A stretch of 64,000 bases of DNA from Halichondria panicea (taxonomy: Eukaryota > Porifera > Demospongiae > Suberitida > Halichondriidae): contig NC_087377.1 of assembly GCF_963675165.1 (NCBI RefSeq), positions 8,263,122 through 8,327,121 of the forward strand, given 5' to 3'. The notes beneath the pieces were generated by a model, which had not been told where the DNA came from, ran no database searches, and saw only the letters and a list, made by a program, of their open reading frames with translations. The translations under genes and the position numbers were made by a program. Below, piece by piece: positions 1-11,864 of the stretch (its first letter is position 1; each line of letters begins with the position of its first letter).

Positions 1-1957
1 TTCCCCAGCTATAACTTTTTGCAGTAGTAAACACTGATCGCTAATTGGCAGCGTTCGAATAGGTGCCAAGTAGTTCTGCTTAAATTCGGGCTTCTGTAAT
101 AGTGTCGACATTCTTAGCTTTTGTGCCTTTAGTTTCGACTGCTCGAACAGGTCCATTACCTGAACTACCAGGTCCCACACTTGCTTACGTAAGCTGGCTT
201 GAGAGAACACATTATCCTTATGTGTGTGGGATATATCCTGCAAGGTATATATAACTTATTATAATACTCATTTCCTACATTCTTATAGTTTCAAAATAGC
301 TGTTATGTGCAGTTGTAGTAAGCAGTATACAAGCTGACAAACGCATTTTCTTTTGTGCTCCTGAGTCTCAATTATACATACCTTTGGGAGAATAGCCATC
401 TCGCAAGAGGTTTTCCAATCTTGCGACTGGGCTGGGGTTTCCATCGAGAGATCTATGTCATTCAATGCATATAGTCGAGAGCGACAAGCTTCTACCTATA
501 CATGCATGTATACACATGGTTAATTAAGTGAAAGTAAAAGGTTGGCTGTAAAGCAAAACTATCACAACAATAAATATATTAGTTACTGACCAGATCGCGG
601 TGTGTAACTCGGTGAACGAAATGTGAATTGTCGTTGTGCCTTGAAGCAAGGCGAAGTGATTCTTCATCACTGAGGCCGACGTAGACATCGGCAAGAGCCA
701 CTGTGTAGTATGGGTTATCGGGATGCTCTGTTGCCAACTGATTTTTGCAAATTAAGCTATGCAATCCTCCTAGGACTTCGTACTCATATACGTTTTTGTG
801 CTTAGCTTTAAATTCTCCAGAATTGTGAACACTAGTACACAAAACTGCCATTGGGCATGCACCTGGAGCAGAGGGGTCAGCAACCATCCTCTTTTTGAGG
901 TGTCCCAAGAATGTTGAATCTGCTTCACGCAGTAGTCGTGATTTCTTTGGAGGAGCATGTAGTTGCGTTATCGGTAGTTCCATCACACCTTAGGGTTAAA
1001 AAAGACTCATCATACACTTCAGCAGCCATACAATCAAGGCACATACATAATGTCAAGAGTTCATTACGAAGAGTACGCAACTCCAATAGACTGTACACAA
1101 AAAGCATTCCTACAATCTGACATCACAGTAATACTGGCTGTATATAGTAACCGCAACTAGCAGAAGGCAATGAGTAACTATGTTATTCATTGCCTTTCCT
1201 ACTGGCAGTTGTAAATGAATAACATTAGTGATAATTATCACTAATGTTATTCATTGCAAATCTTGATAATGTACATGAATGCATTTATTATTACCTTTTC
1301 TAGCACTTTCAATTGCTTCGTCAATTGGCGCCTTGATAAATTTTCGTTTCTTTGTAGGAGAAGGTTGGTCGTACGGCAATATTTCGTTCGAAACAGCTGA
1401 AACTCTTGATGACTTTGGTGTTTTTGAAGTAGCATCCTTTGAAGTGGATGGAGGAGTAAGCTCAGCACTAGCAGAATGCCTCAATTTGTCCATAGGCTCA
1501 TTAGCTGTAGTCGCAAACGTATCCTGTAACTCATCCCATTTTTGAATGAAGTCGTAACTCGTAAGTATCCCCATGAAATTCGTAGAGAAACCCTTCGTGC
1601 AGTCATGGCGTTCCAGCTTCATAACAATCGTTCCAGAGGCACAATTGAACTGTGTAGACATTATAATTATGTAGAGCATGACTGTCACAGTAAAATTATA
1701 TACAACTTAGCTTATTACAAAATCACAAAATTACAAATTAAATTGAGGAGGATTAATTTGTAACTCACACGAACAGTGCTTGCTTGCTTTGGCCTCTTCT
1801 TGAATCTCTCCAAATCAGCTACGGTTGGTATAGTGATATCCATCACATTGCCCAAGTCTTTGTTGGCATTCACCTTCTTGATGAGCTCTCCATCACTGTA
1901 CACCAAGGACACACCATCCCCTGTACTTTCAAGATACCACTTCTTGGGCTTTGTCAT
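1..1957 (-). CDS. ParB-like nuclease-fold protein, five exons seen, 3' end outside window
   Basis: Read on the minus strand, exons 1957-1769, 1649-1295, 988-587, 488-382 and 237-1 join in phase with GT-AG borders into 430 codons without a stop; the gene continues off the left edge. Residues about 184-315 look like a ParB/Srx fold: an opening ELPITQLHAPPKKSR, the box YEVLGGLH (251-258, in place of the ParB G-H-R box) and GLSDEESLRLASRHN (286-300, resembling the ParB box that ends in E-N). Residues 1-63 are a short lysine-rich lead and 90-180 are Ser/Thr/Lys-rich, probably disordered. The start is the first ATG of the first exon. It is transcribed away from the DUF7869-type gene, with 361 bp between the two starts. 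A broken relative lies at 46740-47075. The ParB fold is family knowledge recalled from motifs; function in animals is unknown to me. I am sure of the exons and moderately sure of the fold. Confidence 0.72.
1068..1258. mobile_element. Truncated palindromic MITE in an intron of the ParB-like gene
   Basis: It matches, in inverted orientation, the complete element at 16896-17191, starting with the same terminal motif GAGTACGCAACTCCA. One terminus is present and the other is missing. The inner end holds a 42-bp perfect palindrome (1214-1255) centred on the AATT at 1233-1236. It lies wholly within the intron between exons 2 and 3, so it should not change the protein. Confidence 0.75.
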
Positions 1958-2318
1958 AATTATTCCGATCAGAGTAGAGGAAAGCTTTAGCTACAGCTAT
2001 AACTAACTGCTCACAAATCGCAAAATTTTGAATAAAAACCATGGAAACACCACGCCTAAATTACTTTCTAACAAGATTTGTTATTGATAAGTACGAGATT
2101 TCTATCAATTATTATTAATTAAGTGGGTGTCATAACGACATAAAATGTATTATTGCCTGTACTTAACAAGATTTTTTATTGATTATTGCTACATGCATCC
2201 AACAAGACTGTGTGCATGTGAGCTGCATGCTCTCTTTAGTTCTTGTTGCTAAGCAATAGTTTTAGAAACTGTACAGCTAGCTATATAGTTATTATTCCAG
2301 TGGGATAGTTCAGTTTAA
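1958..2318. promoter_or_regulatory. Shared divergent intergenic region (possible bidirectional promoter)
   Basis: This 361-bp gap separates the start codons of the ParB-like gene (minus) and the DUF7869-type gene (plus). Both transcripts must start here or nearby. It is AT-rich with TATATAG near 2282 and no open frame. The head-to-head arrangement recurs in decayed form around 47075-47280. No specific promoter element can be assigned by eye. Confidence 0.4.
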
Positions 2319-5300
2319 ATGGATTCAAGCTTTGAAACTGATTCAGAACTAGATTCGGACACTCCCCTCTCAAAGAGACCCTGCATAGAAACCTTGGAGT
2401 CTAGCTATAGCTATGATACAAGCGATGACGATGTGGCCTTTTGCTCGTCAGATACCGACACTGAATCAGACGATGATATGGTTTTCATATCTGACAAAGA
2501 AGACAATGAAATAATACCCACTGCCGGTAGTATTAATGAAGAACAAATTGAGCTGAAAGAAATTGGAATGCTACTTACTAGTAACTGTTGCATGGACCTG
2601 TGTGCGAGACAGCTTTGCGTGAATGATGTGCTTTTGTCCCGTAAAAAATTTGTTTTAATGGGGACAGTCGTTCAGAGGCAGTGGTTAACAGACAAACTGA
2701 TCGACAATAGCCACACTTCTTCTACTGGGGAGCTCAACACTACATATCTCATTGCTGGGAAAAATGTGTGCAAAAATACTTTTTGTGAAGTAAATGGAAT
2801 CTCCAAGAGCAGGCTCCAACGCATAAGAAAAGCTGTTTCCTCTGGTCATTTCAATGCGAACGAGCATGGTAACCAGGGAAAAAGACGTCCCACGTCAAGA
2901 GTGCAAGAGGCACGAGTTTGGATGGAGAGGCACTTCCACCTCATAGGCGACAAACAGCCAGACAAGAACAAAATCCATCTTCCCAGCTGGGAGAAGAAAG
3001 AGGATGTGTATGGAAGGTACAAAGGAGATATGTTGAGGGCTGAAATCTCTGAGGCTTCACTTGTGGGGTTAAGTACCTTCTACAGGATTTGGAACGAAGA
3101 TTTTCCGAATGTCGCCATTCCTGAGGTACGCTATGCTTGTTAAAGTTGTGCTACATGTATATATACCATTATATAAATCCCACTGTTTACATAATTATAG
3201 TGTCAAAAATTACTATCAGTTTTATCTATGCAGGAAAACAGATTTTCCAAGTGTGATACGTGTGTCAAATTGAAACTGGAAAAGAGAGAGTGCCTGGACA
3301 AAGATAAGCAACTTCTGCTTGACCAAGAGTTAAAAAAACATCTGGCTAAAGTCGAGTAAGTCCATTGCAATAAAATCTGCACTGTGGCACTACTATATAT
3401 ATAATGAGCGTTTGAAGTAAGAGTGTTTGGTAACCTCCAGTTTCTACATTGAGACTATACTCAATGCAAACACCCTCATACTATTGGCAATAAATTTAGT
3501 TGTGTGTTAACGTTACAGGATAGAACGTCGAAAATACCAGCACCACAGGGAAAAATCAAGATCGGAACCAACAAAATTTCTGACATTGATCATTGATGGC
3601 ATGGACCAGGCAAAGACAAACCTTCCACAGACCAGCCTAATTGCAAAATCACAGTCCAGTCTATGGAAATTAAGGACGCACGTTACTGGTGTGCTTGCCC
3701 ACACGAAAAGTCCTCATGGGAAAATCGCTTACACATATATTGATCTACTTCAATATCCACATGGCAGCAATTTGACCATTACAATCATTTTGAAGGTTCT
3801 ACTGAGCTTTGCTCGTACCAAGAAGATGTTGCCTCAGAACCTATTTCTCCAAATGGACAACACAGCCCGAGAAAACAAGAATAAGTATGTTCTTGCCTTC
3901 TGCTCTATGCTTGTGGAGCTCAACATCTTCAAAAAGGTTTGTCAGATTGTATACCATGCACTCTAAATGAATGTACTTAGATAACGGCTATTCTGAATAA
4001 TGAATAATTGTAGTCCTAAATCTCTATACTCTTGCTTATAATTATTATACTTCCATATAATCCTAATATTTACAGGTTCAGATAAATTTCTTACCCGTCG
4101 GGCACACGCACGAGGACGTGGACCAACTATTTTCAAGAATAGGTGACAAGATACGGAGGGGAGGTTGTGAGTCAATCCCAGGTAAGCAATTTTCAAACGA
4201 TTAAATTGGTTGATGTATAGCTACCTCTTCTGCTTTGTAATGCAGGGCTTCTGGCAGCCATCAGTGCAAGTTACACACCTAATCCAACATCAGAAATGAT
4301 TGATGGAGTTTGGGATTTCAAGGCGTATTTAGAGCCATATCTAAATGGGGTTGAAGGGCACTCAAAGTATGGAGTTTTTAGGTTCACGAAAGACAGTCTT
4401 GGACATGCAGAGATGCATTACAAGAAATGGTCAACTGATCCATGGGAACCCAACAAAGAGGTGGAAAATCAGGTCCTGATTGAACCGGGCTTGAAAATTA
4501 TCAAGGTTAGACTAACTTGTACGGACAGTAATACATTATTATTAATGCATGCATAATTATACTAATTGAATAAAGAGCTCTATATCTTCCTAACAGGAAA
4601 TATCTGATTGTTTGGAGAAGCCTACTTTAATGACACCCGATTTAGGGAAACTCGACCTTCCTCGATTTGTTGGTGATCTGAAGAAGTATCGACAGTGGTT
4701 GTGTTCTAGTGCGTGGAGTCATTGGGAAGAGTTTATCGAAACCATTGACGAATTGTCCAGTGTTCCTTTTATCACGTGGGACATACACCAGCTGATCTCA
4801 ACATCAATTATTTCTGCTCACAAGGTGACTACCAACCCGGAGCTAGGTCAAGACCTGACAAAGCTCCTTGATAAGGATAAAACTCCTTCCAAAAAGGTGA
4901 GAGTTATTACGTATAATTATAAGTAGCTTTTGAAGCTCTATATCTAGGTATTTACAAATTTTTTTCTGTGTAGATTAAAATCCGGAAGACCAGAGCCCCA
5001 CAAGCAAAGTCTGCAGCAGATGGGACCAGAGCCCCACAAGCAAAGTCTGCAGCAGATGGTGAACCCACGAGAGTACAATCGAGCCAATGTACCAGTCCAG
5101 CTGAAACAGATATTGAAACCTTGGGTGCAGCAGAACCCCCTGAAGTAGTCCAGCCTCAAGTAGGTGCATTTGTAGCAGTGTATTTGGATAAATACTCAAT
5201 GGAGAAGTTTCCACTGATCGGAAAGGTAACTGCTATTAACCCGAATGGAAACCACCTTCAGCTTGACTGGTATGTTGGCTCGTACTCTGGAGTATGGCGG

Positions 5301-5441
5301 GTATGCAAGCAAAGGAAGGTTGTCTGGAGTGAGGAGGTGAAGGTTGACTGTATCTTAACCACCGTAGCATTCACGGATGCGATGAGATTGTCACGGTCGA
5401 TGGTTCAAAATCTCAAGACTCGATACGAAAAATACCTCTGA
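2319..5441 (+). CDS. Intact DUF7869-type (transposase-like) protein, seven exons
   Basis: Exons 2319-3125, 3234-3355, 3519-3936, 4076-4181, 4246-4505, 4597-4896 and 4974-5441 all have GT-AG borders and compatible phases, giving 2481 nt and an 826-residue protein with no stop. Residues 1-65 are acidic; a Cys cluster CCMDLCARQLC follows; exon 2 carries FSKCDTC and a charged helix. The core has LIIDGMDQAKTNLPQ (D336, D339), QMDNTARENKNKY (D423) and VGHTHEDVDQLFS (H459, E462, D465). Three spaced acidic blocks suggest an RNase H/DDE-type nuclease; this catalytic reading is inference. Exon 7 begins with two copies of a 39-bp repeat (TRAPQAKSAADG) and ends in a Tudor/SH3-like stretch (about 734-826). 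Decayed paralogues at 14715-16830 and 47281-49641 share the exon layout, so introns predate the copies. It may be an active element gene or a domesticated one. Confidence 0.82.
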
Positions 5442-5536
5442 ACTACATTGTGTAACAGTTATTTAGTGTTGTAATTGCTTCTGTTAACTTATTAACTTTG
5501 CATGCATGCATGTACTCTAGCATAATTATGTTCATT

Positions 5537-5926
5537 GTCAACCAAGGACCCACCTTGGTCTTCACCAGCACCGTTCATTAACATACCAAGGACCCACGTG
5601 TGGGTCCTTGGTCTTCACTCGCACAGTTCATTGTCAACCAAGGACCCACGTGTGGGTCCTTGGTCTTCACTCGCACAGTTCATTGTCAACCAAGGACCCA
5701 CACGTGGGTCCTTGGTCTTCACCAGCACCGTTTATTAACATACCAAGGACCCACGTGTGGGTCCTTGGTCTTCACTCGCACAGTTCATTGTCAACCAAGG
5801 ACCCACACGTGGGTCCTTGGTCTTCACCAGCACCGTTTATTAACAGACCAAGGACCCACGTGTGGGTCCTTGGTCTTCACTCGCACAGTTCATTGTCAAC
5901 CAAGGACCCACACGTGGGCCATGATA
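5537..5926. repeat. Tandem array of perfect palindromes (hairpin array) 95 bp downstream of the DUF7869-type gene
   Basis: Units of about 53 bp repeat, alternating between two linker types (CTCGCACAGTTCATTGTCAA and CACCAGCACCGTTYATTAACA), so the true period is about 105 bp. Each unit holds a 26-bp perfect palindrome with arms CCAAGGACCCAC and centre ACGTGT or ACACGT. Six complete palindromes are present, flanked by a degenerate one at the left and a half at the right, where the sequence diverges after GTGGGCC. Any transcript would fold into serial strong hairpins. The position fits either the end of a mobile unit or a 3'-end structure. An open frame runs through it (5608-6105) but only because the repeat lacks stops. 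Confidence 0.85.
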
Positions 5927-6760
5927 AATCTAGGGACCCATGTATTGATAACTTTTTCAAATCAGTACAACCACAGATTGTTGATGTAATTATGAAGAAA
6001 AAAGTGGCCTATAATTTGAATAGTATTGAGCACCAAGGTATAACTGGGGTCCCAGGAAATGACACTATTGAACTCAACAACACTCACAAATCCACTACAA
6101 TGTGAACAAGTAGTTTCAAAAAAGTGCTGATTGTTCATACCCCCGAAATGTGAATAACTAAAAAACACACTGTGAAACAAAGGACCCCCAAAAAAGACAC
6201 TTTTATTGAACTTTAAGCAGCCTATAGTTATTGTTTGAGGGGTTTCTATGGGCTATCTTGAGACCAAGTCAAAATAGTTGAGAGAGTGTTTTAAGCACAT
6301 GGTGGAAAGAAAATATGGCTTATGCAAGAAACGAAACGCGTACGGTACGTTAATTTATATGAAGTGTACTTACAAAATAAATAAAATAAATAATTCTAAT
6401 AATTAATAAGAGCTGTACATGGAGGATCCAATACCAGATCATGTACTCACGTTCAAGTACAAACATGGACAACTGTTTTTTTTAGTTTTACTTACCCACA
6501 ATAGTGTCCGATTTTTTCATCACCCACACCTATATCACGTTGCACCTATGCAATACAATACGTGATATGTCTTCAGGTACTATCTCTCATCGAATCAACA
6601 GCGGGTGGCGGCCCTCAGGAGGTGCAATGTGAATCAAATTAATAATCATCATAAGATTTATACATTAATAATTATTGTCATAATCAAAGTTTCTTGCAGA
6701 ATGATTAGCAAATGACGATTTATGCAGGAATTTCTTGGGAATAATAGGCAGAAATTATTT
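5927..6760. other. Non-coding stretch, no gene seen
   Basis: The first 200 bp continue an open frame from the palindrome array but show no recognisable protein. The remainder is AT-rich with no convincing exon, inverted-repeat element or RNA gene. Confidence 0.5.
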
Positions 6761-6769
6761 TAGGCTTCA

Positions 6770-7387
6770 ATGGCGGCAACCAACTCTCCCACCGAATCTA
6801 CCGTAGGCGACAAACATCCGAGACAGGTTAAGTATTTACAATTAGTGCGATTGTAGCAAAGAAAAAACCAGTGGCTGAGGAATTTTTAGGTGTTCATTGT
6901 CAGAGCTGCATCCACGATTTTGGGCACCGTGTATAATATGCCCGGAAATTTTTGGCTTAGATCACTTTGGGCAGCTATTAGTCAAAAGAAGATGAGACGC
7001 TTATAGGAAAAGCACATGTGAGCGAAACGAAGACAAATGGACTCAAGAAAGGGCTGAGAAAGCAGCAGCTCCTTCTCTCCGCCAAAAAGAAGGAATATGT
7101 TTTGAAACATCTATAACAGTCCCTGACGACCTCATCAACTTTCTCCAGGCTGAGGGCACCCTGGAGGAAGTATTGAAGGGAGGAGATAGTGCAGACAGAG
7201 GCTGCAGTAGATCTGGGGAAGTATCTTCACTACGCCAACTCGGAGGCTGTAGATTGCAATGATATCGTCAACATGGTAAAAATTGAGAGCTTCATCAAGA
7301 TGTTGGCCAATTTGGGGATTGGGCCAAGTGGCCAGGTGTCTAAACTTAATGTTATTTCACAAGCCCAGACGTTTGTGATTCACCGGT
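6770..7387 (+). pseudogene. Remnant of a tyrosine-recombinase-like gene (core-binding domain)
   Basis: A possible first exon starts at 6770 (MAATNSPTESTVGDKHP) and ends at a GTTAAG donor. Two frames around 7100-7387 give FLQAEGTLEEVLKGGDSA and then VDLGKYLHYANSEAV and LGIGPSGQVSKLNVISQAQT, broken by a frameshift near 7190, and end at a GTGAGT donor. The layout (DLGKYL, a helix, then a KL-x-x-x-xA helix) resembles the N-terminal core-binding domain of the Crypton-like recombinase at 30172-32354 (DVSKFLKF ... RLAKLDTFESAL). No catalytic domain is visible downstream. I infer an old recombinase fragment; an unrelated helical protein is possible. Confidence 0.4.
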
Positions 7388-9480
7388 GAGTGTAGCTACA
7401 TGTTGTGTACAAACAATGATATCTCATTTGCAGGTTGCCAAATGACCTCTCAAAATCAATTATAGTTTTATGAATAATTATGCTGCAAAATAGTTAAGTG
7501 CGCAGCTGCATGCCAATTAAAACAAGCTAACTAGGTTCCGGGTTCCCCTCCCCAACATTTTTTTTATATTTGGGAGCTTGGATCACATGGCGCCATCCAT
7601 TGCAGTTTAACTAAGTTTCTATAATTAAGTCTGTGTTCAATATTATTGTCAAGCAAATCCTAGGGAAGAGGGGACGAATTACCCTCAATGCAGCCCTGAT
7701 TGTGTTCTCCACTTTTAGGTGGTATTTTCTGTCTTTCTTATGAGGGGACCGAGGAAATGTTCCAATTGGAAGACCTGACATGGACTATGACCATTTTCAG
7801 AGACATTATCCAGATCGCTCTTTTGATTCGCCAACTGTTCGCGAACTGAAAACGAGTCCATTCCATTTGATCAGGACTATAGTGCCACTGTCGAACGATA
7901 ACAGGGCAGCAGACTACTTAGGAGGTGACCAAGACTGCGTATACTATTGGATCGTCTGTGTTGCAGTGTGGATTTCTTGGCCAAGACGACGTCGATCTCA
8001 CGCCTAAGATTATACTATACGTTAGGAACCGATATCGAATGACAAGTCTCATTTAAAAAGGTGAATGGAGGAATTTGTTTGATATATGCAAGCAGTCCAT
8101 GTTCAATTTTTTCCCGCCTGTTACAACAAAAGACGAGTCCTCCTGCTAAGGGGTGTTATCATTATATTGACCTAAGTTCCTGTCAGATCTGCCTGCCCTA
8201 TATGTTCTGTGAGAAGAAGCTTGCCTGCCTGCACTATGTGTTCTGTGGCAACCGAGTCCATCCTGAGTAAACATTTTATGGTATGTATAAAACCTACGGC
8301 AAGAGCAGGTTAGATAAGACATTCACTAAGCTAACTACTTTGTAACTTGGTTGCCGTGCTGCGTGCAAAGCCAACGTGTGTTGACTGTGACAAGTGGGCA
8401 TAATCCTGTCCATGCTGTGAAACTAAAATTTCTAGGTGGATGGTATAAACACTATACAACCAAAATAACTCCAGCGACAGAACCTTTTGACCTATCCCTA
8501 TTCATATTCCATTGAGATGTAAAGAAAAAGAAAACAAAATGCTAGGAAAAGATCTTCTGAGATTGCTAGATACATCTTCAAAAGAATCATCTGTGTTTTG
8601 ATTTCCTAATTGTAAACTAAAACAATGCATAATTAACTTAAGTTACAGTGGTTCATATACTATATTTTGACTCGGTTTGAATGTGCTGAAGAAGGTTTGG
8701 AGCGATTAATTACGATGACCCCACCTGAATGTGGTGGTTTTCCCTGTATTTTTGTGTTTGTTTGATTGCGATGTAGTAGTAATGAAGCTCAAGACTTCTT
8801 GAAATCAATTAACAACTAGCCTCAACTGCTTCGTTCCGATGAAAACCAACTAGCTATGAGTTTGCATTAATTTATAGCATGCACGAGCAGTCCATTTTCA
8901 TTTATTAATTAACGTTGCGGTTGTATTTGAATAGCATCATGCATGGTAGATGCTAACAGTGTGTGGCACTTATTGCCCAATATGCGCAAGGAGCAACCAC
9001 ACAAGAGTTTTCGTGCTACAAAGCTATAAAATTAAAATTGCTAATTAAGGCTAGAGACCATGCACCCTTTTCGGGCAGGCCAACCGCCAATTAGAAAGAG
9101 ACAAATACGGGGATCACCCCCTCAACACGCCAATAGAACAACCGGATTAATTATGGCGTCTTGTCAAATAAGAAAACAAAACAGCAACAAACAAGCTGTC
9201 AAGCTACCGCAGTGGTTTTGCAACACTGTTTTATTATAACTACGTACAATTATAATTGTGGCGTTGTCTGAGCCAGACGGACAGCGTAATACTGTACATG
9301 TGTCACTGACTTGTCATATCATATTCCTAGCTCTATAACTATAGCAGCTACCAATAGCTAGCGTTATAGTGCAGAGCTAACTACTCAGTAGAGTAGCAAC
9401 ACTCGGTGAACAAGTTTTGCTACGCACTTTTCTGAAAAGGCTGCAATAGTATTCCAAGCAAGCAAAACTATAGTGCAAAC
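7388..9480. other. Gene-poor region with scattered repeat fragments
   Basis: Open frames at 7780-8007 and 8061-8270 show no recognisable motif and no good splice borders. Near 7660-7710 a CTCAATGCAGCCCTG segment recurs at 25725-25739. From 9340 to 9475 there is a dispersed repeat shared with 58755-58885. I see no gene. Confidence 0.45.
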
Positions 9481-10800
9481 TCGAGAACGAAACTTTATTG
9501 TCAAACAAAAAACAAATCAATAAATTAAAATCCAAGAGAACATGACTAGAGACGCTTGAATTGCAGAATGCAGAGGCTGCAAAAACGCATTGATTTACAT
9601 TAGTAAAACAGCATGCCAGCTGAGCACATTTTTACTATGGAAGTAAAATGGGTAGTAATTATGATAATGGGCATCATAGATACCGAATGCACATTATCTA
9701 ACCCATTTAGATCAACCAATTGGCTACTAGAAATGCACTAGCTTAGCAACAGTCAACCTAGCAACTGCATCACTTCTTTTAAAAATTAATATCTGAAAAG
9801 TTGGCATCTCTGTGGCTCTACTAAATCTGTGTCTCTATTCAAGTCAAAATTATAGTCCTAGCTCCACCCACAAAGCTCTTCCCTGCTTTTGCAGCAAACA
9901 AGCCTAGCATGCATACTTTAGGTATGCCATGGACTCATAATACTCTCGAACAAAGCAAAAGGAAGAAACTCAAGCTAGAATTTGCAGCAAACAAGCGGCT
10001 CTCTTGAACAAAGCGAAAGGAAGAAGACAACGCTAGAATCCCAGTACTCCTCTACATCCAGCTCCTCCCCTGTGCAGCCTTGCAGTAAACGAGCACAGAA
10101 CACTGCCCAAGAAACAAGCGGCTCCAAACAAAGCCAAAAGAAAAAAAATATAGAGCTTCCCTCTTCCATTCTACAAACTGTATACATGTATATAGAGTGT
10201 TGCTGAGTGTAGTTTCATTTGGATACAAAGATCTCACGCAGTTTCTTTTCAAGCTTCTCCCCCAAACTTAAAAAAAGAGTGTTATATAATTATACTTATG
10301 TTATTGTGCTACTAGACTAAGCATCTAGCTACAGTCATGTTACTACATGTGCATCTCATTGCAATACAATGTACATAGCCTAAAGAGAGCACGTTGCCAA
10401 GTGCTCTGTTAGAAATAGAGCACATAGCAACAATAAGCAAAAACACTCAAGTGGGATCTAATATGTCACAGTTAAAAAGAGAGAGGAGCGTGAACGGAGG
10501 GTGGCCGAGACACAGGCAGGGCTACGACAGAAGGAAGAGGAGACCCAAATTAAATTCCTCGTGCTCTTAAATGAAAAGGCCTATTATACGGCAACATTTG
10601 CAGAGCAGGACAATATTGTTTCCGCATACTGATACAATATCTACGCATTGCTTCTGACTACCGCGCAAGCTGACACACGGTATAATTTTCTGATTATAGC
10701 CCACCTGCCTATCCATCCATACAACGTCATATCGACCAAAACAGTTTACATTACTACAAGTGTTTGTGACGTAATCTTATCACAAAACACTACGTGGAAT
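9481..10800. other. Non-coding stretch with a tandemly repeated motif
   Basis: At 9890-10145 a motif of the type CAAGCGGCTC...CAAAGCRAAAGGAAGAA recurs three to four times imperfectly, ending in short adenine-rich runs. Frames are open in both strands across it for compositional reasons. No gene or element ends were identified. Confidence 0.4.
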
Positions 10801-10801
10801 T

Positions 10802-10976
10802 TACAGTAGCCCTCATATAAAAGTTGCCGCTCCGCACCGTTCAATTGTGTAAAACAGGCCAAATAGAAACGGAAGTCCAGCTCATTAAAATACGCTACCA
10901 TTTAGTTAGCGGTTTTCTGACTCCGTAAAAACGGAATGTTACGTGTAACGGGAACTTTTATATGAGGGCTACTGTA
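10802..10976. mobile_element. MITE of 175 bp with about 24-bp terminal inverted repeats
   Basis: The left end TACAGTAGCCCTCATATAAA and its inverted partner at 10950-10976 pair almost perfectly. The interior is non-coding. The TA at each outer edge is compatible with a Tc1/mariner-type target duplication, which is inference from the end sequence. Confidence 0.75.
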
Positions 10977-11650
10977 CGTTAACAACCAAAGCACTGCGGG
11001 TACTGATGCCTCGATGGAGGTGTTAAAGCTACATAACGTAAAGCTGCTTTTACACACACATTTGAACATTATTTAACAATATACACATACAACCATTCAA
11101 AACAACTACTCTCACCTTGGAGCGAAAATCCTCACTTGTGTAGCACCCTTGCTTGCTTAAATCGGTCTAGCTATGCTTATCACTGAGTTGTCCCGATCCT
11201 CTGTGACCCGGATCGACCCAGACGTCTCCCATGCTGCCCACTGACTTTATTCAAAGTGTAACCACGCCCAGACCCAAACCTCCCGGCGACCAAACCCAAC
11301 CTCTGACTCAGATCAGACCTTAATCTATGCTATGATAGTGACAACCATGGTCCTTGAGCTAAAGGAGCCTTTGAGACTTTTCTCTGGTGAGATGCATGCC
11401 ACTGCTTAATTTTCCTGCAAAAGAAACTTAGCTCAGGTTGCCAAGACGTCTTGGCGCCGTCGCCATAAAGCTTTGCAAAAATGTATGCTTGACCACCCAC
11501 GGCCACACACTAAATCTGTAATTTATATTCATACGTACTTGTATGGGATGGTTTATGATCGATCATGATTGTTGTTAAAAATGATGGATTCCTCCCCGTG
11601 TGTCCCACAACGAGGCATAATAATGGCTGTGAACCCTCACCGATGGAGAC

Positions 11651-11802
11651 AGAGGAGGTCCGACAGGCGCGGTGCAGCGCAAGTAATTAGCCTTTGATTA
11701 ATCTCAGCAAAAACATACAACGTGGGCGGGGCGTGTGCGGATAATAATTATTCAATCAAAGGCTAATTGCCTGAGCTGCACCGCGCCTGTCGTACCTCCT
11801 CT
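11651..11802. mobile_element. Short MITE, AGAGGAGG family, copy 1
   Basis: Nearly the whole element is an inverted repeat: the left arm AGAGGAGGTCCGACAGGCGC continues through AATTAGCCTTTGATT and is mirrored on the right. A second copy lies at 12827-12949. Similar end motifs bound the larger element at 12128-13041 and occur near 53825, 53960, 54110 and 54430. Confidence 0.8.
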
Positions 11803-11864
11803 GTGATAGAGAAATACACCTCAATTTGAGTGTGTTTACTGAACTCTGTACGTAAAACATTACA

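Noticed and set aside
5608-6105. 165-codon open frame through the palindrome array
   Set aside because: It exists because the repeat unit lacks stops in that phase; the peptide is a simple repeat and the frame has no splice or start context.
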